Source: DTSX01 sp964008355 (lineage in GTDB: Bacteria; Pseudomonadota; Gammaproteobacteria; Steroidobacterales; UBA11654). Taken from it: a stretch of DNA of 7,082 nt. Both the position numbers and the translations under genes were made by a program. Each line of letters starts with the position of its first letter. Positions within the stretch are counted from its first letter, which is position 1. The notes under the pieces were generated by a model that saw only the letters and a program-made list of their open reading frames with translations, had not been told where the DNA came from and did not search any database. Of this stretch, positions 1 to 5,888 are shown piece by piece. The stretch covers positions 1-7,082 of the forward strand of contig CAXGBD010000062.1 in the NCBI GenBank assembly GCA_964008355.1. Direction: 5' to 3'.

Positions 1-59
1 TAGGTTATTATGAGTATGGTAGCCCCAGTGTATTATTCGAAACTGATACTGATGACTAG
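1..59 (+). CDS. Possible 3' end of an unrecognised plus-strand gene (partial)
   Basis: A plus-strand frame is open from the window edge (first whole codon at 3) to a TAG at 57-59, reading GYYEYGSPSVLFETDTDD. The mixed, acidic-ended peptide looks like a natural protein C-terminus, and its stop falls one base before the tRNA 3' end, as expected for a gene converging on the tRNA. Only 18 residues are visible, other frames are also partly open over this stretch, and I do not recognise the protein. The product is unknown and the call is tentative. Confidence 0.3.
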   Translation, partial: GYYEYGSPSVLFETDTDD

Positions 60-60
60 G

Positions 61-137
61 TGGTGGGCCCGGGAGGACTCGAACCTCCGACCAATGGATT
101 ATGAGTCCACTGCTCTAACCAACTGAGCTACAGGCCC
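61..137 (-). tRNA. tRNA-Ile2 (anticodon CAT, probable lysidine-34 tRNA), with encoded CCA
   Basis: Reading the minus strand, all four arms fold. The acceptor GGGCCTG pairs with CGGGCCC (one T-G wobble). The D stem is GCTC/GAGC, the anticodon stem GTGGA/TCCAT has loop CTCATAA, and the T stem is GGAGG/CCTCC with loop TTCGAGT. An A discriminator and an encoded CCA (61-63) follow. The anticodon CAT is at 101-103. CAT tRNAs are initiator Met, elongator Met or Ile2. A paired 1-72 end excludes initiator. The pairs C4-G69 and C5-G68 are, as I recall, recognition elements for TilS, which makes lysidine at C34 so that the tRNA reads AUA as Ile; E. coli elongator Met has U4-A69 and A5-U68. I therefore favour Ile2, although simple anticodon-based annotation would say Met. 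It lies 74 bp downstream of rpoD on the same strand. Confidence 0.93.
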
Positions 138-147
138 CATTGATGAA

Positions 148-156
148 ATTTTAGCA
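148..156 (-). promoter_or_regulatory. Candidate extended -10 promoter of the tRNA gene
   Basis: On the minus strand this reads TGCTAAAAT, an extended -10 motif (TGN followed by a 5/6 match to TATAAT). A start about 7 nt downstream would fall near 140-142, only 3-5 nt before the mature tRNA 5' end at 137. I see no good -35 hexamer at 16-18 bp spacing, which an extended -10 can tolerate. If it is active, the tRNA need not depend on read-through from rpoD. Confidence 0.35.
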
Positions 157-175
157 GTTAGAGAAGCAAAGACAT

Positions 176-198
176 ATCATTTAAATAAAAAAAATGAT
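176..198 (-). repeat. AT-rich inverted repeat in the rpoD-tRNA gap
   Basis: ATCATTT (176-182) and AAATGAT (192-198) form a perfect 7-bp inverted repeat around a 9-base A-rich loop, in the 74-bp gap after rpoD. In the minus-strand transcript the hairpin is almost all A-U and no U-run follows it, so it is a poor intrinsic terminator. It could be a weak 3'-end stabilising structure or chance in AT-rich DNA. No better rpoD terminator is visible, so read-through into the tRNA is plausible. Confidence 0.25.
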
Positions 199-211
199 TT
201 GGGGAAAAAGT

Positions 212-2107
212 CTAGTTTTCGTCCATGAAACTCTTTAATTTTTCGCTTCTTGAGGGATGTCTCAATTTTCTTAATGCTTTAGCTTCAATTTGACGAATTC
301 TTTCCCTGGTGACATCAAATTGTTTACCGACCTCTTCAAGTGTGTGATCTTGATTCATATGAATACCAAAACGCATTCTCAACACTTTTGCCTCTCTTGG
401 AGTTAAACTTTCAAGAATATTGACCGTGCTTTCTTTCAGACCTGTTTTGGCTGCTGCTCCATCTGGTTGATCAATACCAGTATCTTCAATAAAGTCTCCC
501 AAGAATGAATCATCGTCGTCACCAATAGGTGTTTCCATAGATATTGGTTCTCTCGATATTTTCAAAACTTTTCTAATTCTAAGCTCAGGCATCTCCATAG
601 CGATTGACATTTCTTCAACTGTAGGTTCTCTGCCTTTATCTTGAATCATTTGTCGAGTGACACGGTTAAGTTTATTTATAGTTTCAATCATGTGGACTGG
701 AATTCGAATCGTTCTTGCCTGATCAGCAATTGATCTTGTAATTGCTTGCCTGATCCACCATGTTGCATAAGTTGAGAATTTGTATCCTCGACGGTATTCA
801 AATTTATCTACGGCTTTCATTAGGCCTATATTTCCTTCTTGGATTAGATCAAGGAATTGGAGACCCCTATTGGTGTATTTTTTTGCTATCGAGATTACAA
901 GTCTTAGATTGGCCTCGACCATCTCTTTTTTAGCTCGATCAGCTTGTAGTTTGCCCATATTTAATTTTCTATTAATCGTTTTAATCTCTTGGATTGTTAA
1001 TAGGGATGATCTCTCAAGCTTTCCTAATCGTTTCTGAAAGGCAATAATTTTTTCTTTATTTCTATTTAATGAAGATGAATATTTTCTTTTGGCTCGAATA
1101 TATTTTTCAATCCAGGTAACCTTAGATTCATTACCCACAAAAGTTTTTATAAACTCTCGTATGGGTAAGCCGGCTTGCTCTACCACTTGCCCTCTAATCT
1201 CTTTTTCAAAGCGTTTTATTTCATTCATATAGCCTTGCATGATCCTTTGCAAAATATCAAAAAATTTTGGAGCAAGTTTGACTTCCATAAAAGTTTGAAC
1301 AACTCTTTCTTGAGCCTTGATTGTTTTATCGCTTTGATGACCATCCGATTCGATTAATTTGCGATAATGTCTACTTTGTCGATTCAATTTCCTAATGTGT
1401 TTTAAAATTGCTTTTTCATCGATGGTCTTAACTGCAGAGGCTTCTTCGCTATTGATTTGAACGATGTCCTCGTTTTTATCCATAAAATCTGAAAACATCT
1501 CTAAATATTTCGTATCATCTTTTTCCGGATCTGCTGCAATTTCTTCTTGCAGAGTTTGATATCTTTCTTCTATGAAAATCAGAATGGGTATGAATGATCC
1601 AAGTGTTGCTTGGATTATCTTGTTACCTTTTTCAATTTTTTTAGCAATGACAATCTCGCCTTGTCGATCCAAAAGTTCAATAGTGCCCATTTCCCTCATG
1701 TACATTCTTACTGGATCTGTTGTCTTTCCTATTTCAGATTCGGTCGTGGCTGTTGCATCGGGATCAGTGTTAACTGCACCTGTATTTTGTTGTGCGTTAG
1801 GAGCATGTTCTTGCACTGAAATACCTAGATCATTAATCAGTTCAACAATTTCTTCAAGACGATCTGTTTCAATGATACCTTCTGGTAAATTTTCATTTAA
1901 TTCTGCATAAGTGATAAATCCTTCTTTTTTACCTTTTTCAAGAAGCAGTTGCAGTGGTCCTTGTTCTTTTTCAGCCGAGGATCCAATTTCCTCATCTTCG
2001 TTTTGAGCTAGAACTGACTGCAGATCATCAACATCAACTATTTCTTCAGTCTCTATAGTCGAATCATTTACTGGGCTATCTGTATTTTTAATTTTTTTAT
2101 TGGGCAT
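212..2107 (-). CDS. rpoD: RNA polymerase sigma factor RpoD (sigma-70)
   Basis: Primary sigma factor: it binds core RNA polymerase and directs it to -10/-35 promoters of housekeeping genes. The 631-residue product (E. coli: 613) has every group 1 region. Region 1.1 is at about 49-103 (GKKEGFITYAELN). Region 1.2 is at about 124-160 (DPVRMYMREMGTIELL). A non-conserved region spans about 161-370. Regions 2.1-2.4 are at about 395-465, with KKYTNRGLQFLDLIQEG for core binding and YKFSTYATWWIRQAITR for promoter melting and -10 recognition. Region 3 and the sigma finger (PISMETPIGDDDDSFLGDFI) are at about 466-545. Region 4 is at about 565-625, with the -35-reading helix-turn-helix (EVGKQFDVTRERIRQIEAKA). 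The ATG at 2105-2107 is the only in-frame Met before residue 135. Before region 1.1 lies an acidic leader of about 48 residues that E. coli RpoD lacks. No clear Shine-Dalgarno sequence precedes the start. It is the last protein gene of the rpsU-yqeY-dnaG-rpoD series, 70 bp after dnaG. Confidence 0.98.
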   Translation of the reverse strand: MPNKKIKNTDSPVNDSTIETEEIVDVDDLQSVLAQNEDEEIGSSAEKEQGPLQLLLEKGKKEGFITYAELNENLPEGIIETDRLEEIVELINDLGISVQEHAPNAQQNTGAVNTDPDATATTESEIGKTTDPVRMYMREMGTIELLDRQGEIVIAKKIEKGNKIIQATLGSFIPILIFIEERYQTLQEEIAADPEKDDTKYLEMFSDFMDKNEDIVQINSEEASAVKTIDEKAILKHIRKLNRQSRHYRKLIESDGHQSDKTIKAQERVVQTFMEVKLAPKFFDILQRIMQGYMNEIKRFEKEIRGQVVEQAGLPIREFIKTFVGNESKVTWIEKYIRAKRKYSSSLNRNKEKIIAFQKRLGKLERSSLLTIQEIKTINRKLNMGKLQADRAKKEMVEANLRLVISIAKKYTNRGLQFLDLIQEGNIGLMKAVDKFEYRRGYKFSTYATWWIRQAITRSIADQARTIRIPVHMIETINKLNRVTRQMIQDKGREPTVEEMSIAMEMPELRIRKVLKISREPISMETPIGDDDDSFLGDFIEDTGIDQPDGAAAKTGLKESTVNILESLTPREAKVLRMRFGIHMNQDHTLEEVGKQFDVTRERIRQIEAKALRKLRHPSRSEKLKSFMDEN

Positions 2108-2149
2108 TATTTAATCATTCACACAATTTCCATTGATATAGGGTGAGAC

Positions 2150-2155
2150 ATTATA
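2150..2155 (-). promoter_or_regulatory. Candidate -10 element of an internal rpoD promoter
   Basis: The minus strand has a perfect TATAAT in the 70-bp dnaG-rpoD gap, 42 bp upstream of the rpoD start codon. The hexamers at 16-18 bp spacing, overlapping the dnaG stop, do not resemble TTGACA, and there is no TG extension. An internal promoter would let sigma be made in larger amounts than primase. In E. coli rpoD is known to have internal promoters. The AT-rich context makes a chance match quite possible. Confidence 0.28.
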
Positions 2156-2177
2156 TATCTATTTATTCGATTAGAGT

Positions 2178-3926
2178 TTATTTAATTTTTATACTTTTAG
2201 TTAATTCTAAAAATCGATCTCTTTCTGTTTGACTGAGCTCATTTTCTTTTGCTTTATTAACTAGAGCCTTAAATTCTGCATTTTGGTTTTTTTCATACAA
2301 TCTGGTGACAATTTCATTTAATTCGTTGGTTGCTTCTTGTTCAGAGATTAATAGCGGCTCAGCAATCATTTTTTTCAATTGCACTCTAATGTTCTTATCT
2401 TGAAAGTGTTCACTAATTGTTGCTGATTTAATTGATTCTCTACTTTGAATGAAATTGAGAATTTCATCGAATACTTTTATTCCTTTGTCATCGATGAAAT
2501 GAAACGTTTTTTCTAGATTTATGTTTTTAGCTAGGTCTGGGTAGTGAATGAGTATTTTTATCGCTTGTCGGATCAGACTGGGTCTTCTTCTGTAATCTTT
2601 TTCTTTTAGTGGAGAAGATTTTCGTTGTATGTTGCCCATTCTAGCTTGAGTTCGTATATTTTTAAGTTGAGACACTTTCATCTTTAATTCAGAAGCAATT
2701 TTTTCAATCATCAGGTCTTTGTAAATACCACCTGGTATCTTATTAACTAAGCTCATGCTTTTTTCTGCCGCCATTGCTCTGCCATTGATTGTGTTTACTG
2801 CAAATTCCTTTTTGATTGTTTGAATCAAAAAATCACTTAATGGTAATGCATCATCAAGTAATTTTTTCAATAGTTGCGGTCCTGAGGATGCAATGATTTG
2901 ATCTGGATCTTGATTATCAGGAAGAATTAAAAACCCAACCTCTTTTTTTGCTGTAAGATTTGGTAAACAAATCTCGCAGGCTTTCCAGGCCGCATCTTTG
3001 CCTGCGCGGTCTCCATCAAAGCAGAATGTAATTTTATTAGCAAATCTGAAAACGTTTTTAATATGGGTATCTGTTGTTGCCGTTCCCAGAGTTGCCAGTG
3101 CATTGCCAAAGCCATTCATAGACAAAGCGATCACATCTGTATAGCCCTCAACAATAATGGCTTCACTGGATGATCTAAGAGCTTCTTTAGACTCAAACAT
3201 CCCATATAATAACTGCCCTTTTTTAAACAATTGTGTTTCTGGTGAGTTCAGGTATTTTGGTTCCCCATCATCTATGATTCGCCCACCAAAACCCAATACA
3301 TTCCCTTTATTATCTCTAATGGGGAACATAATTCTGTTTCTAAAGCGATCGTAATAACCCGAATCATCTTTTTTAATAATCAGTCCACAATCCAATAATT
3401 TCTTTACTCTTGTATCTGATGTACCGAATTTTTTTAAAATGTCATCCCAGGAGTCATTTGCAAATCCTATGGAGAATTTTTTGGCTGTTTTGCCATCTAT
3501 ATTTCTATTTTTCAAATACGCAATGGCTTTCTCAGATTGACTCAAGTTTTGAATAAACTGGCCCATAATTTCAGCAGTCAATTCTTGTAAGCTTTTATTT
3601 TTTTTATTCTTGGCTCTATCTTGTTTTGTTTTTGGAATCTCTACGCCGGCTATTTTTGAGAGTTCTTCAATGGCCTCGATAAATGTTTGATTTCCATAAT
3701 CCATCAAGAAACCTAGTGCAGTACCATGAGCGCCACAGCCAAAGCAATGGTAAAAACCTTTTTCCTGACTGACTGTGAATGATGGTGTTTTTTCAGTGTG
3801 AAAAGGACATAGCCCTTTGTATTCTCTGCCTGCTTTCTTTATCTCGATTTGATTACTAATCACTTCAATGATGTCAATCCTTTGGACAAGGTCATCTATA
3901 AAATCTTGTGGAATAAGATCTGACAT
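2178..3926 (-). CDS. dnaG: DNA primase DnaG
   Basis: Synthesises the short RNA primers for lagging-strand and origin initiation, acting with the DnaB helicase. The 582-residue length matches E. coli (581). The N-terminal CHC2 zinc-binding domain is intact: C40-P-F-H43, then C61-x-x-C64 in FYHCFGCGAHG. The RNA polymerase/TOPRIM core follows, with RFRNRIMFPIRD near 194-205, then VEGYTD (Glu260) and FDGDRAGKDAA (Asp304, Asp306), the metal-binding residues of TOPRIM. Residues from about 445 to 582 form the poorly conserved helicase-interaction domain. The ATG at 3924-3926 gives the standard primase N-terminus (residues IPQDFIDDLVQRIDIIEVI), so the start is secure. It is preceded by an A/T-only stretch with no Shine-Dalgarno sequence, which would keep translation low. 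The gene lies 99 bp after yqeY, and two hairpins occupy that gap. Confidence 0.98.
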   Translation of the reverse strand: MSDLIPQDFIDDLVQRIDIIEVISNQIEIKKAGREYKGLCPFHTEKTPSFTVSQEKGFYHCFGCGAHGTALGFLMDYGNQTFIEAIEELSKIAGVEIPKTKQDRAKNKKNKSLQELTAEIMGQFIQNLSQSEKAIAYLKNRNIDGKTAKKFSIGFANDSWDDILKKFGTSDTRVKKLLDCGLIIKKDDSGYYDRFRNRIMFPIRDNKGNVLGFGGRIIDDGEPKYLNSPETQLFKKGQLLYGMFESKEALRSSSEAIIVEGYTDVIALSMNGFGNALATLGTATTDTHIKNVFRFANKITFCFDGDRAGKDAAWKACEICLPNLTAKKEVGFLILPDNQDPDQIIASSGPQLLKKLLDDALPLSDFLIQTIKKEFAVNTINGRAMAAEKSMSLVNKIPGGIYKDLMIEKIASELKMKVSQLKNIRTQARMGNIQRKSSPLKEKDYRRRPSLIRQAIKILIHYPDLAKNINLEKTFHFIDDKGIKVFDEILNFIQSRESIKSATISEHFQDKNIRVQLKKMIAEPLLISEQEATNELNEIVTRLYEKNQNAEFKALVNKAKENELSQTERDRFLELTKSIKIK

Positions 3927-3946
3927 ATAAAAAGAATAATTAAATG

Positions 3947-3968
3947 TTCTCTATTTTTACATAGAGAA
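3947..3968 (-). repeat. Perfect 8-bp hairpin in the dnaG leader
   Basis: TTCTCTAT (3947-3954) and ATAGAGAA (3961-3968) form a perfect inverted repeat with a 6-base loop, 20 bases before the dnaG start codon. In the minus-strand mRNA no U-run follows directly, so it is not a textbook terminator. Its place upstream of dnaG recalls the E. coli macromolecular-synthesis operon, where a weak terminator before dnaG and an RNase E cut before rpoD tune the relative output of the genes. A processing or stability role is inferred. Confidence 0.5.
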
Positions 3969-3992
3969 TTAGTCTATGCACAAAGAGATAAA

Positions 3993-4007
3993 AAGTAAAA
4001 ATTACTT
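3993..4007 (-). terminator. Weak AU-rich hairpin with U-run after yqeY (possible attenuator)
   Basis: In the minus-strand transcript AAGTAA (4007-4002), a UUU loop and UUACUU (3998-3993) form a 6-bp hairpin starting 18 bases after the yqeY stop, followed immediately by UUUAU. The arrangement is that of an intrinsic terminator, but the stem has a single G-C pair, so it would be leaky at best. That suits a partial terminator limiting dnaG and rpoD transcription. Confidence 0.3.
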
Positions 4008-4025
4008 GAAAAGATTAATTGCTGA

Positions 4026-4472
4026 TTATTTTACAAGAAGATTTTTGACTATGGTACTGGCTAGTTTCATATCAATTCTTCCTTGTGATTGATTCTTTAG
4101 TGCTGACATTACTTGTCCCATATCCTGTATTGTTTTGGCACCAACACTCGCAATGGTGTTTTCAATTATTGTAACCATTGCTTGATCATCAAGCTTCTCA
4201 GGTAAATATAATTTTAAGATATTGGCTTCTTCATTTTCTTTTTCAAAAAGCTCTAACCGATCTGCTGCTTGATATTGTTCTGCTGCTTCCTTTCGTAATT
4301 GAACTTGTTTTTCAATAATCGCCAGTATTCCATCTTCGGTAATTGTCTCTCTTGTATCGATCTCTTTTTGTTGGATAGCAGCCACTAGCATTCTTAATGT
4401 TGTGAGTTTTAGCCGCTCCTGATTTCGAAGCGCACTCTTTACATCTTCTTGAATTTGATTAAGTAATGGCAA
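4026..4472 (-). CDS. yqeY: GatB/YqeY-domain protein
   Basis: A 148-residue soluble protein (E. coli YqeY about 147) covering the whole GatB/YqeY domain, which is related to the tRNA-binding tail of the GatB amidotransferase subunit. The molecular role of the stand-alone protein is not established. Family sequence seen here includes LTTLRMLVAAIQQKEIDTRE near 22-41, QLRKEAAEQYQAADRLEL, LKLYLPEKL and the C-terminal IQDMGQVMSALKNQSQGRID. The start is TTG (4470-4472): an in-frame TAA directly precedes it, and the N-terminus it gives (LLNQIQEDVKSALRNQERLK) matches homologues. There is no Shine-Dalgarno sequence, and the rpsU stop lies 12 bases upstream, so translation probably depends on ribosomes finishing rpsU. 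The position between rpsU and dnaG matches, as I recall, the Pseudomonas arrangement. Confidence 0.94.
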   Translation of the reverse strand: MPLLNQIQEDVKSALRNQERLKLTTLRMLVAAIQQKEIDTRETITEDGILAIIEKQVQLRKEAAEQYQAADRLELFEKENEEANILKLYLPEKLDDQAMVTIIENTIASVGAKTIQDMGQVMSALKNQSQGRIDMKLASTIVKNLLVK

Positions 4473-4484
4473 TTATGATGTTGT

Positions 4485-4700
4485 TCAATACAGGCGACGG
4501 GCTCGATTGCGCTCGCGATAAGTTCTCTTTTTTTCTCTTTTAACCGCTGCAGCCTTTTTTCTTTTTCTTGCCTGCGTTGGCTTTTCATAGAATTCTCGTT
4601 TTCGATAATCATTGATAATGCCTGCCTTTTCACAAGATCGCTTGAATCTTCTGAGTGCGTAGTCAAAATACTCATTATCTTTTACTGTAACAATTGGCAT
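4485..4700 (-). CDS. rpsU: 30S ribosomal protein bS21
   Basis: Small basic protein of the 30S subunit that sits near the 3' end of 16S rRNA and helps initiate translation. The 71-residue product has exactly the E. coli length and the family core ALRRFKRSCEKAGI, followed by RKREFYEKPTQARKRKKAAA and a terminal RRLY. The ATG at 4698-4700 is supported by a good Shine-Dalgarno sequence. It is the first gene of the minus-strand operon and has the strongest ribosome-binding site in it, in line with a ribosomal protein being needed in far greater amount than the primase and sigma factor downstream. Confidence 0.98.
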   Translation of the reverse strand: MPIVTVKDNEYFDYALRRFKRSCEKAGIINDYRKREFYEKPTQARKRKKAAAVKREKKRTYRERNRARRLY

Positions 4701-4706
4701 GAAACT

Positions 4707-4713
4707 ATTCCTT
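4707..4713 (-). promoter_or_regulatory. Shine-Dalgarno sequence of rpsU
   Basis: The minus strand reads AAGGAAT, with the AAGGA core 8 nt from the ATG. It is the only canonical ribosome-binding site I see before any gene start in the window, and it fixes the rpsU start. Confidence 0.8.
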
Positions 4714-4733
4714 TTATGTCAATACATTCAATA

Positions 4734-4739
4734 TATAAT
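4734..4739 (+). promoter_or_regulatory. Possible -10 element for tsaD (weak candidate)
   Basis: A perfect TATAAT on the plus strand, 84 bases before the tsaD start. The expected -35 positions (around 4710-4717) are T-rich and match TTGACA poorly. It is an alternative to the overlapping promoter at 4758-4786. The run ATATATAATTAA could produce this by chance. Confidence 0.25.
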
Positions 4740-4757
4740 TAATCCCTTAAACGAACG

Positions 4758-4786
4758 CTGAAATATACCGTTTAGTTCACTAAAAT
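4758..4786 (+). promoter_or_regulatory. Candidate divergent promoter of tsaD-folB-folK
   Basis: The plus strand reads CTGAAA (4758-4763), a 17-bp spacer, then TAAAAT (4781-4786), giving 4/6 and 5/6 consensus matches. Transcription would start near 4793, about 30 nt before the tsaD ATG. Each end overlaps an element of the rpsU promoter: this -35 overlaps the rpsU -10, and this -10 overlaps the rpsU -35. The two could not be occupied by polymerase at the same time. Confidence 0.45.
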
Positions 4787-4790
4787 GCAA
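4762..4790 (-). promoter_or_regulatory. Sigma-70 promoter of the rpsU operon
   Basis: The minus strand reads TTGCAT (4790-4785), a 17-bp spacer, then TATATT (4767-4762), giving 4/6 and 5/6 consensus matches at ideal spacing. Transcription would begin near 4755, leaving a leader of about 55 nt before rpsU. The spacer is largely filled by a palindrome, and the promoter is overlaid by a divergent candidate on the other strand. Confidence 0.65.
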
Positions 4791-4802
4791 AGAAATTTAG
4801 TG
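4771..4802. repeat. Operator-like palindrome plus third half-site between rpsU and tsaD
   Basis: TTTAGT (4771-4776) and ACTAAA (4779-4784) form a perfect palindrome with a 2-bp centre, lying in the spacer of both promoter candidates. The right half also pairs as CACTAAA (4778-4784) with TTTAGTG (4796-4802) across 11 bp. So three copies of one half-site alternate in orientation within 32 bp. A dimeric repressor site is one reading; no known operator (LexA CTG-N10-CAG included) matches. Confidence 0.4.
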
Positions 4803-4823
4803 TAATAACAAAGACTGTTAACC

Positions 4824-5888
4824 ATGCTTAAATCTAAGAAAAATCTGTGTATTTTGGGCATTGAAACCAGTTGTGATGAAACAGCTGTGGCCCTCATGGA
4901 TACCATGAAAGGGCTCGTTGCTCATAAGGTGTTTAGCCAAGTTTCTCTGCATAACAAATATGGAGGTGTTGTGCCAGAACTGGCTTCCAGAGACCATATT
5001 AAGAAACTATTGCCTCTCATCGATGACCTTATAAAGTCTCAAGATTTCAAATTAGAAAATTTAGATGCTATCGCTTATACAGCAGGACCAGGTCTTGCCG
5101 GCGCCTTACTTGTAGGTTCCGTGATAGCTAATGGGCTGGCTTTCTCGTTGGAGATCCCTGCTATCCCCGTCCATCATATGGAAGCTCATTTATTGGCTCC
5201 TCTGATTGAGGGTAGACATTCTGAGATGCCATTTATCGCTTTGTTGGTTTCTGGCGGGCATACATTGTTGGTACAGGTCAATGAAAGAGGCTCTTACACA
5301 CTTTTAGGTGAAACTCTAGATGATGCCGCAGGTGAGGCTTTCGATAAAGGGGCAAAATTGCTAGGTCTTGGTTATCCAGGAGGTCCTGCGATAGCAGAAC
5401 TGGCTCAATCCGGTGATTCAGGAGTCTATCCTTTTCCGAGACTGATGATGAAAGAGAAACACAATCTAAATTTTAGCTTTAGCGGCTTAAAAACTGCCTT
5501 AATGTATAAGGTTAAGGACTTAACAAACAAGGAGCTTCTTACCGACAAAACAAAAGCTGATCTTGCTGTTGCCTATGAAAAAGCTATTGTGGATAGCCTG
5601 GTCCAGAAAACAGAATTAGCTGTAAACCTTACAGGTATTCAATCCGTTGTTATAGCGGGTGGAGTTGGGGCAAATAAAAAGTTACGCAATAGTATGAGGC
5701 AAAAGTTGGCAGAAAAAGATGTCAATGTGTCCTATCCTAGCGTAGAGTTTTGCACTGATAATGCTGCCATGATTGCTTTGACAGGCTTATTTAATTACCA
5801 GAAAGGCATGCACAATATCGATTACAAAATAGAGGTAAACCCGCGTTGGCCAATCGATAAGATTGAATCAACAATTTCACGGCATTAA
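4824..5888 (+). CDS. tsaD: tRNA N6-threonylcarbamoyladenosine synthase subunit TsaD
   Basis: Catalytic subunit of the TsaB-TsaD-TsaE complex, which transfers the threonylcarbamoyl group made by TsaC onto A37 of ANN-decoding tRNAs. The tRNA-Ile2 in this window, with anticodon loop CTCATAA, should be a substrate. The 354 residues (E. coli 337) have an ASKHA fold: the N-terminal signature LGIETSCDET at 11-20, YGGVVPELASRDH at 46-58, the metal-binding HHMEAH (His118, His122), SGGHT at 143-147, DDAAGEAFDK at 166-175, FSFSGLKT at 217-224, the nucleotide-site AGGVGAN at 278-284 and CTDNAAMIA, with metal ligand Asp312. The ATG at 4824 adds about eight lysine-rich residues before the family start. It lacks a clear Shine-Dalgarno sequence, but the next ATG upstream in frame (4785) runs into a stop. 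First gene of the plus-strand operon; its TAA shares one base with the folB ATG. Confidence 0.98.
   Translation: MLKSKKNLCILGIETSCDETAVALMDTMKGLVAHKVFSQVSLHNKYGGVVPELASRDHIKKLLPLIDDLIKSQDFKLENLDAIAYTAGPGLAGALLVGSVIANGLAFSLEIPAIPVHHMEAHLLAPLIEGRHSEMPFIALLVSGGHTLLVQVNERGSYTLLGETLDDAAGEAFDKGAKLLGLGYPGGPAIAELAQSGDSGVYPFPRLMMKEKHNLNFSFSGLKTALMYKVKDLTNKELLTDKTKADLAVAYEKAIVDSLVQKTELAVNLTGIQSVVIAGGVGANKKLRNSMRQKLAEKDVNVSYPSVEFCTDNAAMIALTGLFNYQKGMHNIDYKIEVNPRWPIDKIESTISRH

Noticed and set aside
10..126. Open frame starting with ATG at 10 and running through the tRNA
   Set aside because: It reads across a well-folded tRNA gene on the other strand, and the Trp/Arg-rich peptide has no protein-like pattern. 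It is a by-product of the tRNA sequence.
183..210. A-rich run and GGGG block after rpoD considered as an intrinsic terminator
   Set aside because: In the transcript the U-run is not preceded by a GC-rich stem, and the only inverted repeat there is AT-rich and has its U residues in the stem and loop.
780..1910. Several plus-strand open frames of 60-112 codons opposite rpoD
   Set aside because: They lie antisense to strongly conserved rpoD coding sequence, have no recognisable domains or ribosome-binding sites, and reflect low stop density on the opposite strand.
4439..4675. 78-codon minus-strand open frame overlapping rpsU and the yqeY start
   Set aside because: It is the shifted frame of rpsU, whose own frame matches bS21 along its whole length. 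The Lys/Arg-rich peptide is a consequence of that.
4685..4700. LexA-like half-site CTGT at the rpsU start
   Set aside because: In E. coli a LexA box precedes rpsU, but here CTG-N10 is followed by CAT rather than CAG and the match lies inside the coding start. No full CTG-N10-CAG was found in the intergenic region.
4717..4722. Perfect TTGACA on the minus strand before rpsU
   Set aside because: A -10 at 17 bp spacing would fall on the rpsU start codon and reads TGCCAA, so it cannot serve as a normal promoter for rpsU.
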